Origin: Paramarasmius palmivorus
Taxonomy: Eukaryota; Basidiomycota; Agaricomycetes; Agaricales; Marasmiaceae
DNA: 64,000 nucleotides
NCBI GenBank assembly: GCA_037176845.1
Contig: JAYKXP010000015.1
Coordinates: 800,219 to 864,218 of the forward strand
Reading direction: 5' to 3'
The notes below the pieces were generated by a model. It had not been told where the DNA came from. It was given only the letters and a program-made list of their open reading frames with translations, and made no database searches. The stretch's first letter is position 1; every line of letters starts with the position of its first letter. Shown one piece after another: positions 46,275 to 57,700 of the stretch. The position numbers and the translations under genes are program-made.

Positions 46275-48277
46275 CTATTGGCATGTGCAACCAGCCCTGT
46301 GAAGAGCCTCCCCACCTTCTCCGAGTCCTGTATTGCGTGAAGCATCTATCACCGAGGTAGAGTTGGTGTCGGCCAACTTGACTACTGTCACGAGCGACCA
46401 AGCAAAAAAGTAGCGCGGTGCCGGAAAGAATGCTAACACTAGCACCTCCCGTGGATCGGTCGTACTCGAGCTTGAAAGCTCTTTGGTTGTGTGTGGCAAC
46501 AGTCGCTTGTCTTCAAGAGCTTTATGTCGGCTGATCACATTAAAACGTAACTCATCGATCAACTGGAGGCCAGCGTCGGTGTGCCTTGTCTTCTCGAATT
46601 CGAGGACGAGAATGGCATGAACGCCTACAGGATTGGTGTTCAAGAATGATTTCAATCGTCTGATTATCTTTTTCTCGAAGGCAAGGACAAAAAGGCCAAT
46701 AAGGTTAATGAAGGTGGCTCTTTCGATAGGCTCAGGTGTTATCCTGGACCCATCTATCAGAAGAAATTAGTTCCATGATCGGCGTGGATTGAGAGCAGTA
46801 CCTTTGAACATCTGTGTCAGTTCTGAGCAGCAAACTTTGTGCTGTGGCCAATTGTTCCTGGCACAATCTTTCGAGCAGTAGACAATATCGGTGCATGACG
46901 AGCAGCGAAGATGCCTAGGGGGTCGATTTCCTTTATTTGGACACTGTAGAGCGCATCAGTGAGGAGTGTGATTGGGAACCAATTCGAGCTTGCCTTGTCA
47001 TATGCACACAGCGATGATCTCAGTACCGCCTGTATCCCTATCAAGACGCCTGAATTGTATAGGCACAACTCCCAGGCTTCCGAGAGTCGTTTATAGGTTC
47101 TCGCTACTGACTCGCGCCACTCCTCAGTCACATACTTCTTCTCGGCTCTCTTGAAACGGCGAAGGACGAAGGGATAAACGAGGAGCCGAGAAATACGCCG
47201 CAACACCTGTGCGACCATGTTACCAAGGTTGCAATCAGGGTCCTCCCGCGACGCGTCCGGGAGGCCCAGATCTTCGTGATGATACCTCGCGGCTATGATG
47301 ACAACTCCCTTCAAAAGTCCTGCCTGCAAAGCTTGATATGCATCGAAAGGATGCACTATACATGTCTCGAGGAGATTCATACAGACACTGATGGTGCCAA
47401 GCCCGCACAGAGCTAGTGGCTCGGGGTCGGTGTAATGCACAAGCTCAGGCCATGATAGTATGCCAGAAACCACCTTCACAAGGGTCCCAACACCTCCGCG
47501 GGAGATGAAGTCGGAATGGAGGATTCCAAAGGGATGAAGGATGTCGACGATGGCCGTCAAAGACGTGTTAAAACCCGGTAACAGTTTGCTAGGGTTGACT
47601 GCGGAAGAACGGCACGACAAAGCACACCGTTGCATCTTGCGAAGTAATATGCCAACTACATCACTGACGTTGGTTTCAAACTCTAGGATGAGGTCGAGGC
47701 TTGAAGAGTGCGTGAGGATGGCATCGCGAATAAACATGGTCCAGTTCCAGGCCATTGGATGGGATGTCTCGACGAGCTTGGACCATACTTTCGCGATGAG
47801 AGGGATGTGAGACCGACCTGGACCTCGAAGAAGGTTATTGGCGCGAGACTCTCTCCTCGAATCATGGCCTAAAAGAAGAAGCTTCGGCAGTATCGAAATA
47901 ATCTGGTCACGAAAGATGAGCCCTTGCTGAGTGTTTGGCTTGGCTCTGGGCAGCACAAATTTCTCGAGCAAGTACGTGAACCAAATTCCAATGTACCCTG
48001 ACCAATTCTTGAAGATGACGTTCTCGAAATACGTCGATTCGTCCTTCCATGGCGTAGTGTTACGCGAGGTAAAATAATCGAAAATGGGAAGGATGGCAAG
48101 GCACTCGAGATTTGGGTCTGATGGATTAGGGTATTTCGGGGGAGGTCTCGCCCTTTTCAGCTTCTCCAAGGCAGAATAGGTGGAGGCAAAGTGTATTGTC
48201 ATGCCAGTTAAGTCGGTGTTCGGGATCGCACGCTCGAATGGCCTTAGTACGAACAAGCGGGGATGTAAGCTCAGCAT
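46275..48277 (-). CDS. MYND zinc-finger protein, copy I (divergent)
   Basis: Same three-exon plan as the 6-25 kb array but separated by 21 kb and more diverged (RNTTPW, FRDQIIS, QALQAGLLKGVV, RISRLLVY). The start is either 48277 (MLSLHPRL) or, if the GTGAGA...TTCGAG segment is a 5'UTR intron as in the array, 48202 (MTIHFAST). Exon 1 ends LCAYDK; the donor AAG|GCAAGC is GC type. The finger is C-x4-C, CSSC, YCSKDC, HKVCC; the last His-x3-Cys is kept. Without splicing the exon 1 frame would run 83 codons further without a finger. Exon 3 has AILVLEFE, RFNVISRH, VLVLAFFPAP and a tail ending CTCQ at 46275. Confidence 0.8.
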
Positions 48278-50148
48278 CTCACCTGTGTAACATAGTCCAT
48301 CGTACAAGAACTTCAATATGAAATGCAAAAGGAACGAAAGAGAAAGGGAGAAGGTGAAGTGTCCTCGAAGTCCGTCCAGAAGCGATGAACAGGAAACTAT
48401 CTTCGCAACCGCTAGTTACGTTTTCAGTGACCAGTTTGACTCATTGAGTTGCCCATCCTGCGTAGTTGATCAATTATCAGATGAATCATTACCAGCCACT
48501 GTCAGAGAAGCTCACTTACATGAAGTCCTAAGCAAGCCCTAATCCATCGGGATTGGGTGGGGTTACGAGTACGCACGAGGTAGTTCACAAACAGATGTCC
48601 CCCAAACCTAATTCCTCGCGCCAAAACTACCCAAATCTAGCCCCTTCCTCTCCCTAAGGGGTTGCGACGAAATCGCACATCGAGGCTACAGAGCACCGAG
48701 GACTCGAAATATCGTTTTGCCACTGAAAATAGTTAAGACATCCTTATAGGTGCCCACGGTGACGTTTTTCTGTTCATGAAATGGCTCTCATAAGTGATAA
48801 GAGGATAAATAGCTTATAAAAGAGTGCTCGGGCCGTGGACATCCGACAATTGGAATTTGCGCAGATTTGCGCCCGTAAAACCATTCATTCGTCCAGCCAG
48901 CTTTCCAGAAATTAAGGTGTTTTCGGAGAAGACAGGAAAGGGAACCAGAAGGAGGCGAAGAAGAAATATAGTCGTTTCCGGCATGAAGGAAGAGGAAAGA
49001 AGATTAGCGCACGTCAACCGGCTTTCCCAATTACCGTCACCATCGTTGATGTGTTTTGGCGACACCCCTTTGTCGACGGCGAAAACAGAAGATCAAGGCG
49101 TTAGTCTCCCATAGGCAAACCCGATGTATCAAGATGTTGTGAAATGGATGGTGATGCAGAGCTACAGTGCGTTCGTTTCCAGTCGTCTTCCCTAAGCTGT
49201 CTAACCACAACCATTCCCACAATTGTTTACCAGGATGAACAATATTTTCAAGACCATTACCATTCGATAATCACAAAAGCGCAAGACGACAATTGTTTAG
49301 CTCCTCAAGACCTAGGGCGTCGATGGCGAGCTGAAGGACATCCCCTTCACCAGGCCTAGAACCAGAAGAAGGCGATATAAGATAATTCAAGAGGTCTATA
49401 GGTCGTGGACTTGAATCACCAGCACAGTGCGTTTTCGTTCGATCAATTGTTCTGACCTCCGGCTTCAGTTCTCTAGTTCCTCTCTGACCATGTGGCCGCA
49501 CTCCTCTTCCATCGAAAGCATGGTCCTGGCGATGTTGCAGCCGTTATCCTATACTATTACCCTTGCTAGAGCCATGGATCATGGTGTCCGAACTCTAGTA
49601 CAGTTTGCCCAACGAAAATCAAGTCAAACTCTCCAACATCCTCTAAGCACTCAACTAGGTCATCCGACGAACTCAAACTGATGCTAGTACAAGACACAGA
49701 GAAAGCCGTATCCTCTTTTAGCAAACTCGTACGTCCCTATGAGACCGTATATATGGCATCCAGTTGACGTCTATCAAAATTAGTAGTGGCTCTCTTACGC
49801 GAATGTTTCCGATATCCTGGGAGCTCTGAGTCTGTACACGGTTTGCTCACTTTCACGGTCACTAGGAGGACATCAGGCTCGCGGACCAAGTGCCATCAAG
49901 GCGGAACGTTCATTGCACGGGTGTTAACCAGCTTCAGCGGAACATGTACGAGGCAGGTAGGTCAAGCCCATACTGTGACTGCCACACATCACCACTCACA
50001 TTCTTCTAAATACCAGATATCCCGAATGAGCGTTGCTTCAATGCATAAAAGCTGCTCAAATGTATAGCTCGGTCCTGGTTTTACGAATGTCATCCTCCGA
50101 CATTGTCGTCCACCATCGGGATTTGGTTCAGATACGTTCTCGAAGTGT
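48278..50148. other. Intergenic region right of MYND copy I
   Basis: Only short open frames (under 100 codons) with no recognised domain. The left edge is the copy I promoter. The right part grades into the MYND fragment at 50149. Confidence 0.3.
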
Positions 50149-50372
50149 TCTTTTGCTAGAAGAGGAACCGAATATACACCGTGGCCTGGACTTTCACGAC
50201 TGGATTATATGGTTACTGCCGATCCTCGCTGTCTTCGGTGGCGGACCGGAGTAATGGTCTGGCACGCATACCCTTCTCCGTAGTACAGACCAACTTCTCG
50301 TCTCCCTCGTGGCGAAAACATGGCTCAAGGTCGCTGAGATGTCCCATCTAGCCTTCAAGTGGACCCTTGACC
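50149..50372 (+). pseudogene. Internal fragment of a MYND exon 1, opposite strand
   Basis: LLEEEPNIHRGLDFHDWIIW then LLPILAVFGGGPE corresponds to the EEEPTTERGLVFRDR...LLP block of copies D, F and G. It is followed after a stop by LLVSLVAKTWLKVAEMSH and FKWTL, matching the next block (VAKTWLKL..SHPAAFRW). The rest of the gene is absent. An ancient plus-strand duplicate reduced to about 225 bases. Confidence 0.7.
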
Positions 50373-51145
50373 AGCAACCACAATGCACTATACCGAGCCT
50401 CTATGGTCCGTGCTCGAATTTTGGCGCTCGTATATAAAGACCCGGACTTACGTAATCTATCCTTTTCTTTAGTACCACCTCCACGACCAACATGGGCCAG
50501 CTCTTCGATATAATACCGGAAAGCATGGTACCCCGGCTCGAGCAGCAAAAGCTTTTCGCCGCTACAGCACCTCTAGCACCGAATGGTCATGTCAATCTCT
50601 CTCAAAGGCATGGAAGGGACGTTTCACATTGTGGATGACAAGGGATCTAACTGGGAGTGGTGAGTGCTATTGCTTTACTCTCGCGAGTGAGCTTACTGAT
50701 ACGGTCGTTCAGGCATAGAAACGATATTACACATAAGAGAAGGGGAGAATTACTATAATATTTTGCGCGTTTGAGGGTATGCCCAGAATCCTTGGACTTT
50801 TTGGGACAGGTGTGAATACTTCACATACTACCAACAAGAGTTCTCACAACATCAATAACAGGCTTCTTTCATGAATTCGGTACAGTAACAGTACCCCAGA
50901 ATACCACGCCTGCCTTCCTCACGGCCGCCCGTAACCTATTGCGATCGGCGTGAGTATTGCCCGCACTACCTATGCAATCCGCCCAGTGCTTGGCCAGTCG
51001 TGGCGGTGGATGCCTTGGTGGGTGCCAACTAACTCTGATGTACAATGGGATAGAATGAAGGAACACTTCTTCAAGTTCTTGTAGTCGCACAACATACCTC
51101 GCTCTGTACACTCATCACTACTACTCTAATACATGTTCAACTGAC
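50373..51145. other. Intergenic region
   Basis: No supported gene. A short plus-strand open stretch (50590-50660) ends in a GTGAGT-like donor but has no partner exon. Confidence 0.3.
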
Positions 51146-53040
51146 CTATGCCCGCTCGCTGACAGTGGTAGTGAGGATATTTCTGAGATAAAGAGGTACA
51201 AAATACTCCTTGTACTGCAACTCCGACCTAGGATTTCAACCGTTAACTGAAGGTGTTGAAAAAGCGACCGATAAAAACATACCACAAACTACTCTTGCCG
51301 TGAAAGTCCACTTTCCGGAAGACATTTCCAAGGATCATGTATAGCTCGCTCCAAGCAAGGCTGGCAACAGTACTGTAAGTACGGAAACGTGGGATAAGAA
51401 TGGGCTAGACGGACTTGATACCAATGCAAGTGCGAGGCCCCTTTCCGAATGCTACCAAGTACCGGTCCAATTTCTGGCCTTTATCCTCCAACCATCGCTC
51501 GGGATAGAATCGTTCCGGATCTGAGAAAATATCTGGGTTCATATGCACAAAGCTATTTCCAATCGAGACGATGGTCTACGTTCATGCCCGTCAGTCTACA
51601 GTGTCAGCAATTCATAGGCAACTTGGCTTACCCCTGGAGGAACGGAGTGACCCGCGATGACTGCTCCGGATTCTGGGACCACCCTAGGCATCGGCGTAAC
51701 CACCCCGGACGACATCCGAAGGCTTTCCTTGATGACCGCAGTCTACGAATCATATCAGCTTGGTTCCATGGACAGTGATGAACAACCTGACCAAATACGG
51801 TAGCTTCTCAAGAAGTTCCAAAGGCATGGTTTTCTCTTTGTCTGGCCATGCAGTTGTCAGCTCCTTCACGAGCTTACCGCGAATATCATCGTCCCGAATG
51901 AGATACCATGTTGCAACGGTACACGTGTTCCCGATGGTATCACTTCCAGCGACACGAAAGCCCATTGCTTCTGCGATCATTTGATCCCTTGTTACCCAGC
52001 TGGAATTCTTGAGTCTCCCATCAACGCGTGCATTCCTAAGGATAGTATAGAATACGTTCAAATCATCACGATCCGCTTCGCCGTCGTGATTCTCGGAATC
52101 CGCCATAGCGATGTCGACAAGCCTCTCTATCTCATCTCGTATCTGTAGCTGCGGTTTGACTGCTGGCATGAGATAGAGCGTCAACCAACGTGGCAGCATG
52201 ATAGAAATCCGCCTCAGTCGTTGAAAATGACGCATAACCCATATCGCTCCGATCGTCTCCTCAACGCTGACGACAGCAGGGTGTTTGAACGAGGGAAACG
52301 AGGTGGCGTCAACGCTTGTGCGAAGGGCATAAAGTGAGATAACATCCAGAGATACCGAGTGATATGCATGATTCATATCAACCGGAGATGTCTTGTGGTT
52401 CTTGAGGAGCTGAGAGATGAGTTTATCGACCTAAGCGGTTATGAGCAATAACTTTCAAAGTATGCAAAGAGAGATGCATACGCGTTCCTGGACGACAGCC
52501 TCAAGCTTGAGGACCGTCTTCTTGGTAAAATAGGACGAAAAGAGCGATTTGATAGCGGAATGGGCTCTCGGATTAGAGACATGAAAAATATTGGATGGCA
52601 AGCCGGCAAATACTAGCCCATTTTCGTAGAAATCGGGCTCTTTTCGCATTCTGTGGGGCGAATTGTAGATTTCGGCATATGCAGCGGGTTCTGTGAAGTG
52701 CAGCTGAAGGACAAATGCTGAGCTAACACCGCGATACAATCAAAGGCGGACATACCTCATTGCGACCAACTCTAACCACAGGACCTTAACATTGACATGG
52801 TGAGTTCATACATCATTTAAGAGGAACTGTGACTGACCATATCTTTCATGAAGGTCTCGTAGATGAAAGATCCATCCACCACCGACAACGACGTCGTAGT
52901 AGGCTCGGTAGAGCCGAGTCAGTCCGACGAGCAAGTGCAGGGCCCGGAAAACGTTTAAGAGGGTCTGCGCGTGCCGTCTTTGCCAGGACGAGAGCCACCA
53001 GAACAAATACTGCAAAGAGAGAAGCTTCGAGTAACTCCAT
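51146..53040 (-). pseudogene. Cytochrome P450, frameshifted in exon 1
   Basis: Paralogue of the P450 at 29656 with the same intron positions. Start MELLEASLFAVFVLVAL at 53040 (membrane helix), RFPGP hinge, then at 52917-52924 a tandem 4-bp duplication (AGTCAGTC on the plus strand) shifts the frame before the conserved LYRAYYD segment. All later exons are clean: HFTEPAAY, VAGSDTIGN (I-helix), ESLR, FYPERW, haem loop FGKGPRTCIGI, and a last exon ending TTTVSERA at 51146. Only one defect was seen, so inactivation would be very recent, or the base call could be wrong. Confidence 0.75.
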
Positions 53041-54412
53041 ATCGTCTGAGGATAACCACCCAGATAACCATTCGCCACCTTATATGCTACTTGACAGTTA
53101 GAACCATGATGAGGTCTGCGGCAAATCGGCGAAGTCATTAGGTCACTTCAATGGCTAAAAGCATGATTAATGGTGATATTCCATGCCGATAAAAGCTGTA
53201 ATTGGCTTGTACAGCGGTAAAACGGAGGCTGCAAACGTTTGATGGGAAACTTGTAAAGCGAAAGCGAGTGGCTACTGTTCGAACATTCAGCTTCCAGTCG
53301 CTATGTGTTGTAACTCACGAGAACCGTACCCGCAAACCGAGACCAAGAAAGACAGCCATGATAGGCATGGACATAGCTCGTAACGAAGCATCGTTCCGGA
53401 CATTGAACTCTGTGGGCGCAGCCGTAGAGGGACAGTACGAAAGATTTGACACGATCGGCACTTTAATTGGATATCGGTGCCTTCGAATGCCTATGGCAGG
53501 AGGATATTCCACCGTGAATTTCGATGACCAAGCACACCAAGCACCATAGGGGTTGAGTCAACTTCAAAACCTAAGATTCCCGCGCAGCTTGGCTGTTGCT
53601 TCCATGTCGAGATCCCATCATAACCTTGGAGAGATGGCAGGAATGTGTATTGAAGTCAGACACAGTTACATGAACATTCGTGAAATGTGTATAAGTGCTC
53701 TGGAACTCCAAGCCTGGGGAAAATTAGTCTTGTCATCAAGATGCTCCATCCAAGACAGAATACACACCTTTGAGCCTGGCGAGTGATGTAAAGCGAGGAT
53801 CCCGACTGGTAACCATCATACCTGCGTCTCTAAAGGTGACTTTGCCACCTCTCAAGAGACTGTTTAGGTTCATACTTGCTGCCTCTTTGGAGATTTGATT
53901 TTGAAAGGCATAACAATCCTAGAATGTTCGGATACATACAGACATGGCTACATACCAACGACTCCTGCGTCGAATGCAGGTCAGCGTCATTTAGATATCC
54001 CGAGAGTACAGATCGCCTCAAATGAGAAATACCTAGGAGCGATGTCATCGGAATTGCAGCATGAGGCGAGGTGTGGATCGTCCTACCGTTCAGCTTTCGC
54101 GAAGGAGACCGTATTGAGATAGAATCAAGACGTGCATGCCATGAAGGTGAGGGTCAAGCTTTCTGCATCCTTTTCGGATGCTCTGTGATGTTGGAGTCCC
54201 AAAGGGCTTTTTTGTAGAGCAGCGAAAGATTTGTCGCAAGCTGACTGATTGGTGAAGCACCAGCGGTATAAGACCCTCGATACTGTGTACCGAGTAGCCG
54301 GAAGCAGATTCTGTCACCTGGTCACTGTGTTATCGAACTGAAAGTATTATGAAACGAAGCGCACCCACCAGGCCTGGGGCACATCCCAATCTCTGCTTCG
54401 AGCTCGCACTTC
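53041..54412. other. Intergenic region up to the retrotransposon
   Basis: The left 100 bases are the promoter of the second P450. The remainder shows only short open frames without domains. The sequence directly left of the LTR ends CGCACTTC; the matching target-site duplication would lie beyond the window. Confidence 0.3.
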
Positions 54413-54676
54413 TGTAACGCTTCTGTGACGGAGGTAACACAAAGCGCGAACACGAGAGGTAAGACTTTCACGCAGAACTATGAGTGGGTCAAAGTCTGAA
54501 TAAAAGTTCCTATCTACTACAGAGGTATCTACAGGGTTTATATACTACCAGAGAGTCCTGTACCTAAATATAGTAACTAGGAATAAAAGTATGAAGACAA
54601 AGGAAGAGACGGAGAAACCTCGAGAGAGGCGGCGGAAAGGGAAAGATCACAAGTCACGGAAAAGTAACGGTCACAG
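54413..54676 (-). repeat. 3' LTR
   Basis: 264 bases starting TGTAACGC and ending GGTCACA (short inverted ends TGTAAC/GTCACA). The minus strand contains TATATAAA near 54538-54545, a likely core promoter. The end was set by the inverted termini and the neighbouring purine tract. Confidence 0.85.
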
Positions 54677-54766
54677 AACTCCTACATACCTCCCACCAGG
54701 AATTGTCCAGAATTCCTCAAGAAACACAACGGCAACCCCTTCAGCAACTCTTTCAACAGCTCAGAA

Positions 54767-57700
54767 TCAAACAAAATTCATCATACCAGCACCCTGTCCC
54801 ATCAACTCGTCAAAATTCATCCCCATACTAGCAGTCAAAGCACTCTGCTGTTGCTGCTGCATCATCCTAAACCTACGGCGCCTCTGGATGTCATTGGAGA
54901 TCAACATGTCCTTCCGAGCACTCTTCAGGAACATGTGAACAAGTACAGCACCATTTTCGGGAGTGAGAAGAGCTTTGAAGGGAGAGTTGGGGTCGGCATC
55001 AGGTTCGTCCATGAAACGAACTCGGCGGGCTTGACGCTGACCGGCTACATAGTTCATCCTTCGATTATAGCGTTCAAAGCGACGCTCGTTACGGATTTGC
55101 GACGAGGGAGTCGAACGAATGGTCGTGTCGACGTTGGGGACAGGTGGAATAGAGCCAGGATTGACGGTTTTCATGTCGACGTCGGGTACGGCGGTTTGGA
55201 CAACGGGAATGATTGCGGGAGCAACAGGAGGAGGAGTCGGAGCGACAACGGCAGGGTCAAGGGATGTGTTGGAAAGGGTATGACCAAGGTCAGTGACCGC
55301 TTTGTCGGTCGGGAAAAAGATGTCGTCGCTAACGGGGACTGCTGGAACAACCAGATCACCAGCAACGTCGACCGAACAAAACTTTTCGGCATGAACATCG
55401 CGATTGAACGCGTCAATTACGTTCTGGTGGTCGACGGGAATAGGAGTGGATGCGGGAATAGCGCCGGAACGAAATTGACGGTCGACTTCGAGGATTTCGC
55501 GCATTCGGTCGTCGGGAATGTACAGCAAGCCGGGCAAGAGGTTATCAGGGTCGGCAACCTTCCAACCACGACTGTCGGACGTGCGTTCGATGTAACGCAG
55601 GATGCGGTTAGGCGCAGAGACGAGAGAAGTGGGTTTAGAAGACATGAGAGCGATTGCGAGGATAGACTGGCAGATAGTGCAGACTGGTGAGTAAAAATGG
55701 CGAAATCTCATTTTCTTATATATCTTTTCTGACTCTGCACGCTCTCCAGGTCCCAATATGGATATTTCCCCAAGAAATACTTGCGGGTCATTGGTAGGTG
55801 GTTTTCCCGAACCCTTGGTCAATTTACTGACGTCTTCAACCCCGATTAGCTCGAAGTACTCGCGCAAGGGCTCCAAGTTCTCTACGGTAGCATAAGGCAC
55901 CCAAGAAACATCTCCGGATTTCCATTTCACCTCGAAAATTGCGTCGGCGTGACTACCCGAGTGCGATAAGATTTTATCCATCGCCCATTCACCTTCCTTA
56001 TCATCGAAGTCAGCAACTTGATTCTCAAGTCTTCCGGGAAACAAACGGTCATCATTCGGCACGTGGATTCGAAGCAATGAAGCATGAAATACTGGGTGAA
56101 TGCCTCTTTGTTTCAGCCTCGCGGGTAAGTCTAACTTGAATGAAGTGTCGTTTATGGTTTTGATAATCTTGTAGGGACCAATAAACTTCGGGATTAGCTT
56201 GCGAGCCAAGCCTTTCGGAAATGAAATATTTTTGCTGGAGACGTACACGAAATCTCCGTCTTTGAAGGGAGCAGGCTGGCGGCGTCGATTGGCATCGCGA
56301 GCTTGCTTTGTTCGATGCTCCAACAAGGTATCATGTGCGTTCATCACGGCCAACTTCATCCTTTGTGCAAAGGTACGAACTCCGGGATATTCCGTCTTAT
56401 CGGGAGTGTTCCACACGAAGGAACGTGGCATGCGACCAGTGTTCAAGAAAAACGGTGCGTATCCAGTTACCTCTGACCTCGCGTTATTGATGGCGAATTC
56501 TATTCCAGGCAATTTGGATACCCAATCCGTCTGAGTCGGTGAAATACACTGAGTCAGCATCTGGGTTACTGTGCGATTCATTCGCTCAGTTTTTCCGTCC
56601 GTTTGCGGGTGATAGGCACTCGACATCTTGAGCTGTGTACCTATGAGCTCATGTAGGTGAGTCCAAAATATGCTTGTAAATAACGAGTCTCTGTCGCTAA
56701 CGATTACCTTAGGTAAACCATGATGTTTATAGATTTCTTCGAATACCATTTCGGCAACATTTTTGGCCGTATACTTGGAATGGCTTGGGATTAAGTGGGT
56801 CATGCCCGTGAGATGATCAATAACAGTCGTGATCATGTCAAATGCACTATCGCGGTTCTTTGAGAGAGGTAAGGGACCAACGAAATCAATCCCTATCACT
56901 TCCCAGGGGTATGTTGGTACTGGCAATGGATTCAACAGCCCGTAAGGTTTCATATTTGATGATTTGGTCCGGCGACATGTTTGACAGCTTTTACAGAAGC
57001 TTTCGACGTCGTCAACCATGTCTTTCCACCAAACGTACGCTCGAAGATATGATACCGTTCGGCTCGGACCGAGGTGTGCAAGAATTGTGTGAGCTTCGTT
57101 AATCACAATTTCTCGGGCGCTACGCTTTCCAATTGAGACCTTGGGTATACATAGCACTTCACGGTCTGGATGCTTAATGTAAACCAAGTTCTCATGTACT
57201 CGGAAGTTGCGATATGCCTTTGGATTGGCCAATACAAGCTTGAAAAACTTGTCTTCTGTGTAGCGGCCACGTATACCATTTACCAAGTCTATACCCATGT
57301 CATACATAGTTGAAATTAGATCTCCTTCACTGTCCGAGGTGTTTTCGTTACTGGGAACAGTGTCTGCGAGCACATTTTCACTGTGTTCGGCGGCGGCGGA
57401 AGTTGCCGAGCCAGGATCAGCTGACTGTACAGTTGCTTGATTTAGACTTTTCGGTGGCTTGGACGATGCGCTGGCGTCGGGAGTCGGGCGCGCAACGCTT
57501 TGGCCATTCTCCTGTACAGCGGGGGACTGTTCAATTACATTCCTTTCAAACTCCTTGTTCTTCTGTGTGTCCTTTGAGCTCAAGATAGTACTAGACGTTG
57601 GTTGGGTTTCTGAGGTTTTAGGTGAGTTTCCCGAGGCTTTGAGCAACTCTGGTAGCTGAACTGATGCATTTCCTTCAGAGTTTTGAGATTCTGATTGAGG

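Noticed and set aside
54851..55690. 279-codon plus-strand open frame
   Set aside because: It lies fully within the antisense of the gag-pol ORF; same for 62900-63661. Shadow of the retrotransposon coding strand.
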